Shown here: piece after piece, positions 34,655 to 44,102 of the stretch
Layout: every line of letters begins with the position of its first letter
Numbering within the stretch: position 1 is the stretch's first letter
Assembly (NCBI GenBank): GCA_900541335.1
Contig: UQJC01000004.1
Span: 1-64,000, forward strand
DNA length: 64,000 nt
Direction of reading: 5' to 3'
Origin: an uncultured Prevotella sp.
GTDB taxonomy: Bacteria; Bacteroidota; Bacteroidia; Bacteroidales; Bacteroidaceae
Translations under genes and position numbers: made by a program
The notes under the pieces: generated by a model
Told to the model about the DNA's origin: nothing
The model's database searches: none
What the model saw: the letters and a program-made list of their open reading frames with translations, nothing else

Positions 34655-36865
34655 TTAACGAACGGGCAACATGGGCGATGGGCTACGAAAATCGGACGGA
34701 CTGTTCCCTTTACCTGAGGCAGAATCACCGGGACGATTGGCTTGCTCAGTCTGTGCCTTTGCACGCTGATGCTTTTGACGCTTCCAGCCATTCCAAACGA
34801 TGGTGGCAAGCAAGGCCAAGAAGAGAACGACTACAGCTCCTTTTACGACACGCCTCATGCGTTTACGGAATCTACGAGAAGCAAGCTGTTCAGCATCGGG
34901 AGCCATACCGTCATTTACTTCTTCTCTTCGTCCCGAAATCACTTGATCTAGCTGGTCACAGGTGCGAACGGTGATGCGCAAATCGCGCAACAAGCGCAAG
35001 CGGAACCGCCAAATGCGGAACCAAAGTATCAGCCCTAAGGGGAAGAATATACCAGCTAAGACATTGGCCCGATGGCTGTGGAAGGGGGAAGTATGAGCTG
35101 CGGCATAAATCGAGGGGAACTCATTAAGCAACGCAAGCACTTTGGAATCTCGACTATTCGACAATTCTTCAACCAGTGATTCGATGCGATCACGAATTTG
35201 CTTGGCAGCTTCGTCTTGTTCGTAACGGAAGAAAGTCTGCACATAATTGGGAGCACGAAGCAATTGTTTGCGCTGATTATATGCCCGGCAATCTTCACGC
35301 AATGCATCTAACCAACCTGGTACAAGGTCCATGCGAGGATCTTCGATGATGACTTCTTTACGTACAAGGTGTCGTTTGGTACGAATACCCAACCAACGGA
35401 ACAGCAAGGAACGGTAAGCGTCTAGATTGAAAACTACGGAATCGCGATTGGCCTTGTAGGTAATGAATATACCGAACGGAGCAATGACGAGCGTACTAAT
35501 CCACATACCCAAAGCCATGTTGATACTGCCGTCACGCGCCATCTTCATACTAGACGTGTTGATAATGTACCAGAAAATGAAGATAGCTACGGAGATTACG
35601 GTAGGCATACCCAAACCACCCTTACGGATAATCGCTCCCAACGGAGCACCAACAAAGAAGAAGATGATGCAAGCCAAGGAGAGTGTCATTTTCTGATGCC
35701 ATTCAACCCAGTGGCGACGGATGTTGTAATCGCCATCGCTAACCACCATGGTTTTCCATTCCAAATCAGACTGCATGGAACGAACTGTCGAGCGCGCCAG
35801 CTGTCGCGCATTTTCCATTTCTATGTTTGAAGCATTGGCCTCGATGCTAGCCACTGTGGGAATCTTCGTTACCTGACCGGACGACTTGCGTTTCACCTTG
35901 CCTTGCAAGATAGCAGCCAGCTGCAACGAATCGGCACGGCGCAACGAACGAATGCGGTAATAGCTGCGATTCAAATCAGCATAATAGGCACGTCCAACGG
36001 AGTCGAGTTCATGTTCCATGGAGTCTACACTATGCTCAATCTGCTTCATGTTCTTCGCCTGCGGCATGCCAGTGAGCAACTCCTTGTCCATGAGATTAAA
36101 GTTGCTGTCGAAATCAATGAGCAGTTGCTTATAATTGAACGTTTCGCGGTCGTAAGGTTCACCGTTGTTATTCGACAACATGTTCGCACCGCCATCGGAC
36201 TGCAAAGCTTGAAATTGCTCCCCATTCCATAGGTCTAGCTTCAAGTGCAACTTATCTGCTGTCATTTCCAAACGGGCAGAATCGGCCAGCACAATTTGCG
36301 CTTTCTCAAAACCCTGATCGGTCTTATAGATAATGGTCTGGTAGAGCATGCCCGTTTCGGCATTTTTCTTCTGCACAAAGAGATTGATGTTAGGCACTCC
36401 GTTATAAAACACCCCTTCAGGTATTTCAACCGCAGGCGACTGCTGTTTCATACTGAAAAGCAAGGTACGTAGATTGACCTGCGCCTCGGTAGAGGTGCTG
36501 TTCTGAAAATAAAAAGAAACACCCGTCATCAACAAAGCAACAATACCCAGTGGACGCATGATGCGTAACAGGGATACACCTGCCGCCTTCGTAGCAGTAA
36601 GTTCAAACGACTCACCGAAGTTACCAAATGTAATGAGTGAAGCTAAAAGAATCGCCAAGGGAAGTGCCTGCGGTACCAAAGTCAGTCCCATGTACCAAAA
36701 GAACTGGGCAAGAATCTCCATGGAGAGACCCTTGCCTATCAATTCGTCCACGTAACGCCACGTGAACTGCATCATAAAAACGAACTGACAGATAAAAAAA
36801 GCTCCTACGAAGATGAGTAGGAATTTTTGCAGGATATAGCGATCTAATTTCTTGATTCCAAGCAT
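34655..36865 (-). CDS. LptF/LptG family lipopolysaccharide transport permease, extended
   Basis: A 736-residue inner-membrane protein of the YjgP/YjgQ family, the membrane part of the LptB2FG machine that pulls LPS from the inner membrane toward the outer membrane. The core shows KLDRYILQKFLLIFVGAF (first helix), YVDELIGKGLSMEI, LPLAILLASLITFGNFGE, a large periplasmic region (about 110-395) and a second helix group (about 400-485). After about residue 490 there is a C-terminal extension of about 245 residues with charged helices and two more hydrophobic stretches (about 600-620 and 675-695) followed by a polar tail. E. coli homologues are about 360 residues; longer ones occur in Bacteroidetes. 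Whether it is LptF or LptG cannot be told. Confidence 0.88.
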   Translation of the reverse strand: MLGIKKLDRYILQKFLLIFVGAFFICQFVFMMQFTWRYVDELIGKGLSMEILAQFFWYMGLTLVPQALPLAILLASLITFGNFGESFELTATKAAGVSLLRIMRPLGIVALLMTGVSFYFQNSTSTEAQVNLRTLLFSMKQQSPAVEIPEGVFYNGVPNINLFVQKKNAETGMLYQTIIYKTDQGFEKAQIVLADSARLEMTADKLHLKLDLWNGEQFQALQSDGGANMLSNNNGEPYDRETFNYKQLLIDFDSNFNLMDKELLTGMPQAKNMKQIEHSVDSMEHELDSVGRAYYADLNRSYYRIRSLRRADSLQLAAILQGKVKRKSSGQVTKIPTVASIEANASNIEMENARQLARSTVRSMQSDLEWKTMVVSDGDYNIRRHWVEWHQKMTLSLACIIFFFVGAPLGAIIRKGGLGMPTVISVAIFIFWYIINTSSMKMARDGSINMALGMWISTLVIAPFGIFITYKANRDSVVFNLDAYRSLLFRWLGIRTKRHLVRKEVIIEDPRMDLVPGWLDALREDCRAYNQRKQLLRAPNYVQTFFRYEQDEAAKQIRDRIESLVEELSNSRDSKVLALLNEFPSIYAAAHTSPFHSHRANVLAGIFFPLGLILWFRIWRFRLRLLRDLRITVRTCDQLDQVISGRREEVNDGMAPDAEQLASRRFRKRMRRVVKGAVVVLFLALLATIVWNGWKRQKHQRAKAQTEQANRPGDSASGKGNSPSDFRSPSPMLPVR

Positions 36866-36929
36866 AGGGATTGTACGGGGTACGGTGTCATTCTGTCACG
36901 AAACAGCCCGTACCATTTAGCAATTCGGG

Positions 36930-36937
36930 GCAAATGT
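36930..36937 (-). promoter_or_regulatory. Candidate -7 promoter box for the LPS permease gene
   Basis: On the - strand TACATTTG, matching TAnnTTTG, 65 bases upstream of the start codon at 36865. A run of T follows on the + strand. Confidence 0.5.
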
Positions 36938-37079
36938 ACAATATTTTTTTTGCGTGACCTTTCCAGTTTGCGGGTTTTTAGGAACACCTGAAGAGGGCAC
37001 GTTAGTTCGACTGTATGCAATGAAAAATGGAGAAAATGAAGAGTTCGGATGTTTCTCTTCAATTTCTCCACTTACGCAA

Positions 37080-38318
37080 TTATGATCCTTGCGTGGCTTT
37101 CTGAAGTTTTTCCTTTCGTTCGCGCCAACTGTCTAACACGCGGCGACGGGACTGAAGGATGCTGGTACGATAGACTACACAAGTAGTAAAGCAATACACA
37201 ACCGCTTGTACCCAAAGCATATTCCAATCGGAACGTACTTCAACCAAATGCGCTCCCATATTATTGATGGCTACAAATCCATGAATGCCGAACGTGGAAG
37301 GAAAAAGGTAACTAATGGTCTTCCAAACAGGAGGAACGGCACTACCTGGCCAAGAAAGTCCGGAAATGAAGAGCAAGGGCACAGAGGTAAAGACTATGAG
37401 CACTATGCACATTTCACGATGGCGAACGAAGCCACTCACGGTCATGGCAAAGAATATACAAGCCAATAGGAAGGGAACTATGAACAGGGCGATTTCCCAC
37501 GGATTACCTATCTGATTTAAACTAAACAGATGGGGTACGACACCCAGCACATAAACACTCAAAGGAATATAGATGAGCAAATAGGCAAACGATTTACTCC
37601 AAACAATGCGCAACAAACCTGTATGACGGCGATCGACGGGAACTAAATAGCGAAATCTGTTTTGCTCACGAGCTGTACCTGCAGCCATACCGACTCCTAA
37701 CAGCAGGGTTTGTTGAAGGATGAGAATCAATACAGCAGGAATCAAAAAAGTGGCAAACCCGTTCTGTGGATTATAGAGTGACACTTCTTCGTAGGCTATG
37801 GGATGTTCTGCCACTAAGTCTTGTTCAGCTGTTGTACCGCCTGCCCGCTTCACCTTGATTTGGGCATTCATAGCGAGGCTTACATTCGTATTGGCAGTCA
37901 GGACACTCTTGTAATAAAGTAATCCGCTCATGTCGGCATAGGCACTGACGTTGACTTGTTCCCCGCGTGCCAAACGACGGCTAAAATCACGCGGCACATA
38001 AACGGCACCGTATGCCTCGCGGTCGCGAATCAGTCGCCTTGCCTCGGTCATATTGGCACAATAGGAGATAATCTTCACGTCGGGAGTGGCATCTAGTTTA
38101 CGCAAGTAAGCACGACTCTGTGCCGAACGGCAGTCGTCAACCACTGCCACTGGAACTTTGCGCACTACCTCGTTAGTGTAGATGAAAGTATAGAGCAACG
38201 GATAGCCCAACGGCACAAGAAAAAAGAAGATGAGCACACCTGCATCTTTAAAGATGGTGCGCAACTCTTCACGGAACAAATAGTTCCAATCGGAAAGGGC
38301 TTGGGACCAGTAGGACAT
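37080..38318 (-). CDS. ABC-2 type transport permease (second of two)
   Basis: A 412-residue membrane protein of the ABC-2 permease type (YhhJ/YbhR-like). It has one helix near the N-terminus (about 27-48), a large extracytoplasmic domain with VVDDCRSAQSRAYLRKLDATPDVKI (about 78-102), and five or more helices in the C-terminal half including the LLFISGLSWP family motif. It lies at the end of a - strand operon: TolC-like outer-membrane channel, HlyD-like adaptor, permease and this permease. No ATP-binding gene is in the cluster. It is likely part of a tripartite exporter whose ATPase is encoded elsewhere. Substrate unknown. Confidence 0.85.
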   Translation of the reverse strand: MSYWSQALSDWNYLFREELRTIFKDAGVLIFFFLVPLGYPLLYTFIYTNEVVRKVPVAVVDDCRSAQSRAYLRKLDATPDVKIISYCANMTEARRLIRDREAYGAVYVPRDFSRRLARGEQVNVSAYADMSGLLYYKSVLTANTNVSLAMNAQIKVKRAGGTTAEQDLVAEHPIAYEEVSLYNPQNGFATFLIPAVLILILQQTLLLGVGMAAGTAREQNRFRYLVPVDRRHTGLLRIVWSKSFAYLLIYIPLSVYVLGVVPHLFSLNQIGNPWEIALFIVPFLLACIFFAMTVSGFVRHREMCIVLIVFTSVPLLFISGLSWPGSAVPPVWKTISYLFPSTFGIHGFVAINNMGAHLVEVRSDWNMLWVQAVVYCFTTCVVYRTSILQSRRRVLDSWRERKEKLQKATQGS

Positions 38319-38423
38319 ATGAGATAGTTAGAAATAGTGAGGATAAAGAGGAAGGAGAACTGCGACGACTGGAATGCCTGTGCATGGGAATTGGGAAAAT
38401 TATGAGACCACCAGCCACAAACC

Positions 38424-39575
38424 TTAGGGTTCGTAGCGATAAGTCGTCAAAACCTTTTTCAACCGTCCCATACAGGGCCAAGGCAACAAGGCAAATGCCA
38501 GAAGGGCGAGCACATAGGGCCAAGCGTTGGCAAGGGGATAACCGTCAAGGGCACTATTGACATAGAGCAGGAAGTAATGACGCAAGGGAAAGAGATTGGA
38601 CAATCCCTGCAACACGGGGTGCATGGCCATCACGGGGAAAGACATTCCCGAAATGCTAAAGGAGATGACTCCCCAAAGCGATGCAAACGAAAGGCTCAAA
38701 CGTAAGGTTGGTAGCATGGTGAACATAAACACACCCAACCCTTGACAGGCGAGTACATAGAGTGCCATAATCGCCCACATCCGGGGAATGCCGCAATGGC
38801 ACGGGAAATGGAGATAACCATACAGATAAAGCACATAGAGGGTTCCGGTCAGCAGAAAGATGGTAAGTTGGGGTACCAACTTACCTGTTACAGCAGCAAT
38901 CACCGAACCTCCAGCTTGTGTCATCAACTCATCGGCCGTACCAAACTTCAACTCTGTGCCGAGACTGTAGACGGTAATCATAAAAATAAAGATACCGAGC
39001 ATACCAGGTATAATGACATTCGACAAGTAGATGTTGTAATTCAGCCAGGGATTGTGCACAGCGTGCATATCGATGACAATTGGTTGAAGATAAGCCATTG
39101 CCTGCCGTTCGGTAGCTCCTTTGGCATAAAGCACCGTGCGCGAGGCTGCTCCCGAAGCCAATTCAGACATGGTACGCATGTCACGATAAAGTAGCGAACC
39201 AGCCACGAGATAGGAATTGTTCGTATAGAACGACACGGTTGGCATACGCTGTAACTGAGCCTCACGGGTTGTTCCTTGTGGTATGTAATAAAACCCGTAG
39301 ATTTCGCCCCGCTGCATAGCACGTCGCGCATCGGTTACCTGAGGATATTCCTGCACAATACGCGACATCTGGAAGGCATCGAGGTTACGTGCCAGGTTTC
39401 GGGTAGTCGAAGTATGATCTTCGTCTACCAAGCCCATCGGCAAATTTTCGGGCAAACCTCTCGACATCAAGGTCGTGAAGAACAGGTAACAGAATATCGG
39501 CGCAAGCACCATGCAAAACCAGTAAAGGGGATGCTGGGCCAGACGTCGAAGTTCACGAATAAAAATAGAGAACAT
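38424..39575 (-). CDS. ABC-2 type transport permease (first of two)
   Basis: A 383-residue ABC-2 permease with the same plan as its neighbour: an N-terminal helix (RLAQHPLYWFCMVLAPIFCYLFF region), an external domain beginning LPMGLVDEDHTSTTRNLARNLD, and six helices in the C-terminal half with ISGMSFPVMAM as the family motif. The frame is open up to 39692, but the start at 39575 gives the usual short cytoplasmic tail before helix 1. Two different ABC-2 permeases side by side suggest a heterodimer. Confidence 0.85.
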   Translation of the reverse strand: MFSIFIRELRRLAQHPLYWFCMVLAPIFCYLFFTTLMSRGLPENLPMGLVDEDHTSTTRNLARNLDAFQMSRIVQEYPQVTDARRAMQRGEIYGFYYIPQGTTREAQLQRMPTVSFYTNNSYLVAGSLLYRDMRTMSELASGAASRTVLYAKGATERQAMAYLQPIVIDMHAVHNPWLNYNIYLSNVIIPGMLGIFIFMITVYSLGTELKFGTADELMTQAGGSVIAAVTGKLVPQLTIFLLTGTLYVLYLYGYLHFPCHCGIPRMWAIMALYVLACQGLGVFMFTMLPTLRLSLSFASLWGVISFSISGMSFPVMAMHPVLQGLSNLFPLRHYFLLYVNSALDGYPLANAWPYVLALLAFALLPWPCMGRLKKVLTTYRYEP

Positions 39576-39770
39576 AGGATAAGAATCAAACGGGAGAGGG
39601 GGATGAAAGAATGAGAAGATGAGTTGAGGGGTGATGGAGTTGAGATAAATAGGTATCAACATACCTCGAAAGAACAATACAAAAACACTCAATCGACATG
39701 AAAGGATATACTGACATGAAGTGATGATCCGCGACTTAAGCCGACAAAAGTTTGTTCCACTCCCCCTATC

Positions 39771-40754
39771 CTACTGCTCGAGCAGGACACTCATGCCTGG
39801 GCGCAAACCTTCGACCGCCTTTACAGGTGAAGCCTTAACCTCGAAGGTTTTCATATCAAATTGTCCCGTTGTCTTCGTTGCTTTCCAAGCAGCATACGAG
39901 CCCAAGTCGCGGAGGAAGTAAACACGGAGTTCTACGGGCTTGTTGCCAAGGGCGGGAATGACAGCTTTGACCGTACCGTTCATCTTGAACAACGACAGAT
40001 GATCTTCGCGCACATTGAAGCTTACCCACATTTCGTCCATCAAGGCTACATTCATAATGGGAGCTCCCGTACCAACCAATTCACCAATTTGAGGAAATAT
40101 TTCAGTCACCTCTCCGTCTGCCGAAGCGGTCAGCACGGTTTCACGCAAGTAAGCACCCACTTCGTCGATAGCTCCCTGCGCCTGCGACACGAGAGCGGCA
40201 GCAGCTTGCTTATCTTCTCGCTGTGCTCCGTTCTTTGCCATGTCATATTGCGATTTGGCAGCACGTTCGGTAGCAATTGCGGCATCGCGCTGAGCAGTTA
40301 CTTCGTCGAGTTTTTGGGCTGTCATAACTCCCTGGTCGTAGAGACGCTTTACGCGATTGTAAGACTTTTCGGCAATCTGTACACCGGCACGCGCCTTTTG
40401 CCACATTTCGTAAGCACCAGCTATCTGCTCGCTACGGGCCCCCTTCTCAGCCTTGCGGTTTTGGGCGGCAGCAGCTTGTTCGACAGCGCGTGCCTGCTTG
40501 AGTTTTGCATTCACTTCGGGAGCTTCCAAAATAGCGAGCGTATCGCCAGCTTTCACTTGGTCGCCTTCCTTCACTAAATAGCGAAGCACACGACCAGGCA
40601 CTTTACTAGAAACACGGTATTCGTTGACATCGGCTTGTCCTTGTATGGTGTCCTTTTCATCACTAAAAGCATACAGACTACCGATTATTACTAAGATAAT
40701 GACACCTGCAAGAATAAAGATAGCAGGCAAAAGATTAGGTTTCTGACGACTCAT
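39771..40754 (-). CDS. HlyD-family membrane fusion (periplasmic adaptor) protein
   Basis: A 327-residue adaptor with one N-terminal membrane helix (about 10-28), a biotinyl-lipoyl-like domain split by a coiled-coil hairpin (about 85-190, Ala/Lys/Glu-rich heptads), and a C-terminal beta-barrel domain (EIFPQIGELVGTGAPIMNV onward). It links the inner-membrane ABC-2 permeases to the TolC-like channel to form a continuous efflux path. It starts 51 bases after the TolC-like gene stops, and the permease genes follow. It resembles EmrA and YhiI/YbhG adaptors. Confidence 0.9.
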   Translation of the reverse strand: MSRQKPNLLPAIFILAGVIILVIIGSLYAFSDEKDTIQGQADVNEYRVSSKVPGRVLRYLVKEGDQVKAGDTLAILEAPEVNAKLKQARAVEQAAAAQNRKAEKGARSEQIAGAYEMWQKARAGVQIAEKSYNRVKRLYDQGVMTAQKLDEVTAQRDAAIATERAAKSQYDMAKNGAQREDKQAAAALVSQAQGAIDEVGAYLRETVLTASADGEVTEIFPQIGELVGTGAPIMNVALMDEMWVSFNVREDHLSLFKMNGTVKAVIPALGNKPVELRVYFLRDLGSYAAWKATKTTGQFDMKTFEVKASPVKAVEGLRPGMSVLLEQ

Positions 40755-40805
40755 AATAGAGGAGATTGAGAGGTTGAAAGTTTAACTATACCGAACGATG
40801 ACGTT

Positions 40806-42278
40806 CTATCTTTGACCGATGGCCTTGCGGTACGCGGCACGCGTAATCTTCGTGTCGATCTGCGAATCGATTTTGTCGCTATGTGCCTGAAGCCATGCGG
40901 TTTGTGCCTGAAGCAAGTCGGTCGTATTGATGACACCTTCGTGAAAGCCCACCTGAGCCACACGAAGATTTTCTTCAGCCTTGTCCAGGCTCTTGAGGCT
41001 CAACGCGAGTTTGCGGTCGGCTTCGTTCACCCGAAAGGCTTCCTGCGTCACTTGCAGTTCAATCTTTTCACGAGCTTCTTCTGACTGAAGGGAAGCCATC
41101 ATCGCTTCGGTCTTGGCTGAACGCACTTTGTAACGCGTTTCACCCCAGTTCCACACGGGAACTTTCAACAAGATGCCCACGCTCCAAGTTCCGCGAAACT
41201 TCTTTTCAAAGCTGTTGAATACATTCGGATTGGAAATGGCATAACCACCTGTCAAAGCTAACTGAGGTAAATGAGCTGAACGCTCTACGCGTGCTTTCTC
41301 GGTATAAATCTGCTGCGCCAATTGCAACTGACGAAGCTCGGGACGCAGTGCATAAGCTTGACTGATTCCGTCCTGTACATTGACCGTAGCTTCAGATTGA
41401 ACTGAAAGGTTTTCGCTTGCCTCGTCTGCTAAGATTGGACGATTGGTCAACGGAATACCACACAATTGACAAAGGAGCATACGCGAAAGGGTAAGTCCAT
41501 CGTCGACCTTAGTCAAGGTCATTTCAGCTTCATTAAGTTTTACGCTCACCGCCAGTCCGTTACTGCGGGTAGCCACACCTTCGTCAATCATCTTGACCAT
41601 ATCGGAATCAAGTCGAGCCAACATGTCACGATAGCCTACAGCCAAACGGCGTTTGTTGACCAACGAAACGACTTGCCAATAGGCTTTCTCCACATCAAGC
41701 ATCAAAGCCTGCTGACTGGCATCAAGGCGGTCGGCTGCAAGTTGCTTCTGATACTGCGTGATACGTTCGTAAGCTTTGATTTTTCCACCCATATAGAGGG
41801 GTTGGGTTAACAGGATGGCACCTGCGGTCATATTTCGGTTATCGGTATGCAAGGCATCTATTAGTCCTTGACCAAGGGCATTGCCCATTTGTCCGATTTG
41901 GGGTATCAAGCCTGAAAATCCTTGTACCAAAGGTGCGAGTTCAGGGTGTTGTGTAACCAATTGTTGAGCCATCTGCTGGAAACCATTCGAAGCAGTCGTT
42001 CCCAAACTACCGAGCATCTTCTTTTGGTCTTTGCTTAAAAGGGAAACTTGGTCTCCGGTACGCATATAACCAGCTGTCAAAGATATTTTAGGGAAATAAT
42101 TCGTGCGAGCCGCCTTACGATCCCACTCGCTCTTCTCTACACTCAAACGAGCGGCAGCAAGTTCTTTATTATTTTGCAAGGCGAGTGCGCGACAACTGTC
42201 AAGCGACAGCGAGGTCTGCGCAGAAGCGCTAATGCCTGCCCAGGCAAGCAATAGGCAAAGGGTATATTTTTTCTTCAT
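40806..42278 (-). CDS. TolC-family outer-membrane channel protein
   Basis: A 490-residue protein with a signal peptide (about 1-20, cleavage after ASA) and two outer-membrane efflux (OEP) repeats rich in long amphipathic helices, e.g. SLSLDSCRALALQNNKELAAAR (in 23-44) opening the first half. It should form a trimeric beta-barrel and alpha-barrel tunnel across the outer membrane and periplasm. It is the first gene of the efflux operon. A -7 promoter box lies at 42307-42314, and a 42-bp tandem array begins 204 bases upstream of the start codon. Confidence 0.92.
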   Translation of the reverse strand: MKKKYTLCLLLAWAGISASAQTSLSLDSCRALALQNNKELAAARLSVEKSEWDRKAARTNYFPKISLTAGYMRTGDQVSLLSKDQKKMLGSLGTTASNGFQQMAQQLVTQHPELAPLVQGFSGLIPQIGQMGNALGQGLIDALHTDNRNMTAGAILLTQPLYMGGKIKAYERITQYQKQLAADRLDASQQALMLDVEKAYWQVVSLVNKRRLAVGYRDMLARLDSDMVKMIDEGVATRSNGLAVSVKLNEAEMTLTKVDDGLTLSRMLLCQLCGIPLTNRPILADEASENLSVQSEATVNVQDGISQAYALRPELRQLQLAQQIYTEKARVERSAHLPQLALTGGYAISNPNVFNSFEKKFRGTWSVGILLKVPVWNWGETRYKVRSAKTEAMMASLQSEEAREKIELQVTQEAFRVNEADRKLALSLKSLDKAEENLRVAQVGFHEGVINTTDLLQAQTAWLQAHSDKIDSQIDTKITRAAYRKAIGQR

Positions 42279-42306
42279 ACGTTTCAGTTAGGAGATACCT
42301 ACGCGA

Positions 42307-42314
42307 CAAAAATA
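42307..42314 (-). promoter_or_regulatory. Candidate -7 promoter box for the tolC-hlyD-permease operon
   Basis: On the - strand TATTTTTG, matching TAnnTTTG, 29 bases upstream of the TolC-family start codon. No TTTG at -33. Confidence 0.45.
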
Positions 42315-42481
42315 CCGCTTTTCCCTTAGGTCAGCTGAATTTGGCTCCATGGAAGGGCAAGAAAAGGGAAAAATGGAACAGAAACGCGAGAAAAAGGTTG
42401 GCTTACATCCCAATCAAACGGGTAGACACTCTGGCAACGCGCCCCTGTCGATATGACAAAAGGGCTGAAACAATAGAAAAG

Positions 42482-42659
42482 GACTTGTTTCAAGGATAAA
42501 AATTGTCAGATGGAAGGAAGAAGGACAATTTTCAAGGATAAAAATTGTCAGATGGGAGGAAGAAGGACAATTTTCAAGGATGAAAAATGTCAAATGGGAG
42601 GAAGAAGGACAATTTTCAAGGATGAAAAATGTCAGATGGAGGGAAGAAGGACAATTTTT
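42482..42659. repeat. Tandem array, four copies plus a partial copy of a 42-bp unit, upstream of the TolC-like gene
   Basis: Units start at 42482, 42524, 42566 and 42608, with a partial fifth from 42650. Unit 2 contains the palindrome-like pair GACAATTTT ... AAAATTGTC; in units 3-4 the right half has changed to AAAAATGTC. Units 2-3 carry the core GGAGGAAGAAGG (unit 4 GGAGGGAAGAAGG). There are no unique spacers. Both strands stay open in frame because 42 is a multiple of three, but no gene is called. Confidence 0.9.
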
Positions 42660-42738
42660 CTGCCACAGGAGGGGGTGACAGCAGAAGAGGGAAAGGCTGG
42701 AGCAGAATGACAAAACAGGAAGCAACACCCAAAAGAAA

Positions 42739-42769
42739 CCGTCCAAGGCGCAGGAAGCACCTTGGACGG
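42739..42769 (-). terminator. Intrinsic terminator after ackA
   Basis: CCGTCCAAGG (42739-42748) pairs with CCTTGGACGG (42760-42769), 10 bp perfect, loop 11 bases, 60 bases past the ackA stop. On the - strand it is followed by TTTCTTTTG. Confidence 0.75.
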
Positions 42770-42828
42770 CTGTATGTTCATGCTATTGCATGAGAATGGA
42801 AAAGAATGGTTTGTAATCAACGAACGAA

Positions 42829-44019
42829 TTACTTAATCAAATCGAGCGTATCGCTGGCGATAAGCAATTCTTCATCGGTCGGAACAACAACCACTTTCAC
42901 TTTACTATCGGGCGTAGAGATGATTTCTTCTTCGCCACAGTTCTTGCGGTTCTTTTCTTGATCAAGCTTAATGCCCATAAACTCGAGATCTTCGGTTGCA
43001 CCCTTACGCACATCCCACTGGTGTTCACCGACACCAGCCGTGAAGACTACGATATCTACCCCACCCATCACGGCTGCATAGGCACCGATGTACTTCTTAA
43101 TGCGGTAATCGTACATTTCCATAGCAAGCTTAGCGCGTTCGTTACCGGCAGCAATTCCAGCTTCTACCTCACGGATGTCGCTAGAAATACCTGAGATACC
43201 GAGTACACCGCTCTGCTTGTTGAGCAGGTCGCTCATTTCGTCGGCATTGAGACCTTCCTTCTTCATGATGCTGAGCACTGCAGAGGGATCTACGTCACCT
43301 GAACGCGTACCCATCATGAGACCTTCGAGCGGGGTCAGACCCATTGACGTATCAACACATTCGCCATACTTCACAGCAGAAACAGAAGCACCGTTACCGA
43401 TGTGGCAAGTGACGATGCGCACATCCTTCGGATTCACGCCGAGTACTTCGCAAACGCGAGCGGTTACGAAGCGGTGGCTCGTACCGTGAGCACCCCAACG
43501 ACGTACGTTGTTCTCCTCATAATACTTATAGGGAACGGCATACATGTATGCCTTAGCAGGCATCGTCTGATGGAAAGCTGTGTCGAATACAAATACCTGG
43601 GGAAGCTCGGGCAACATCTTCTTGACTGCCACATAACCCTTGAGGTGAGCTTCAGAATGAAGGGGAGCAAGTTCCATGTACTGCTTCCACTCTTCGAGCA
43701 TCTGGTCTGTTACAACCTGGCTCTTGGTGAAGCGACCACCAGCCACGATACGGTGACCAGCTGCGCTAATTTCATCGAGGCTCTGAATAGCTCCGTATTC
43801 AGGATGAAGGAGCGTATCAAACATCAGCTTAATACCTTCCGTGTGGGTGGGACAAGCTGATTCGATGATTTTCGTTTCACCATTGATTTTAGTCTTGAGG
43901 AAAGAACCTTCAAGACCGATTTTTTCAATACCACCTGCAGCCAATACGCTCTTGTCGTCCATTTCATAGAGTTTGTACTTGATGGAAGAGCTACCACAGT
44001 TGATGACGAGAATTTTCAT
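42829..44019 (-). CDS. ackA: Acetate kinase
   Basis: A 396-residue cytoplasmic enzyme that makes ATP and acetate from acetyl phosphate, the last step of acetate fermentation. Typical motifs: VINCGSSSIKYKLYEM (5-20), AGHRIVAGG, FDTAFHQTMP, RRWGAHGTSHRFV, THIGNGASVSAV-like (CHIGNGASVSAV), DTSMGLTPLEGLMMGTRSGDVDP and FTAGVGEHQWDVR. Length is standard. It lies 83 bases downstream of pta on the same strand, the usual pta-ackA pair, and ends at the terminator 42739-42769. Confidence 0.97.
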   Translation of the reverse strand: MKILVINCGSSSIKYKLYEMDDKSVLAAGGIEKIGLEGSFLKTKINGETKIIESACPTHTEGIKLMFDTLLHPEYGAIQSLDEISAAGHRIVAGGRFTKSQVVTDQMLEEWKQYMELAPLHSEAHLKGYVAVKKMLPELPQVFVFDTAFHQTMPAKAYMYAVPYKYYEENNVRRWGAHGTSHRFVTARVCEVLGVNPKDVRIVTCHIGNGASVSAVKYGECVDTSMGLTPLEGLMMGTRSGDVDPSAVLSIMKKEGLNADEMSDLLNKQSGVLGISGISSDIREVEAGIAAGNERAKLAMEMYDYRIKKYIGAYAAVMGGVDIVVFTAGVGEHQWDVRKGATEDLEFMGIKLDQEKNRKNCGEEEIISTPDSKVKVVVVPTDEELLIASDTLDLIK

Positions 44020-44102
44020 TGGGATAAAGAAATGTATATGTGTATTGAGGGAGTTTAAGAGGAGATAGAAATCATAACGCGGAAAGGCGTTAGAGCCTTT
44101 AC

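Noticed and set aside
42414..42746. 110-residue open frame (- strand) with 14-residue repeats
   Set aside because: Produced by the second 42-bp array and runs into the ackA terminator. No evidence of translation.
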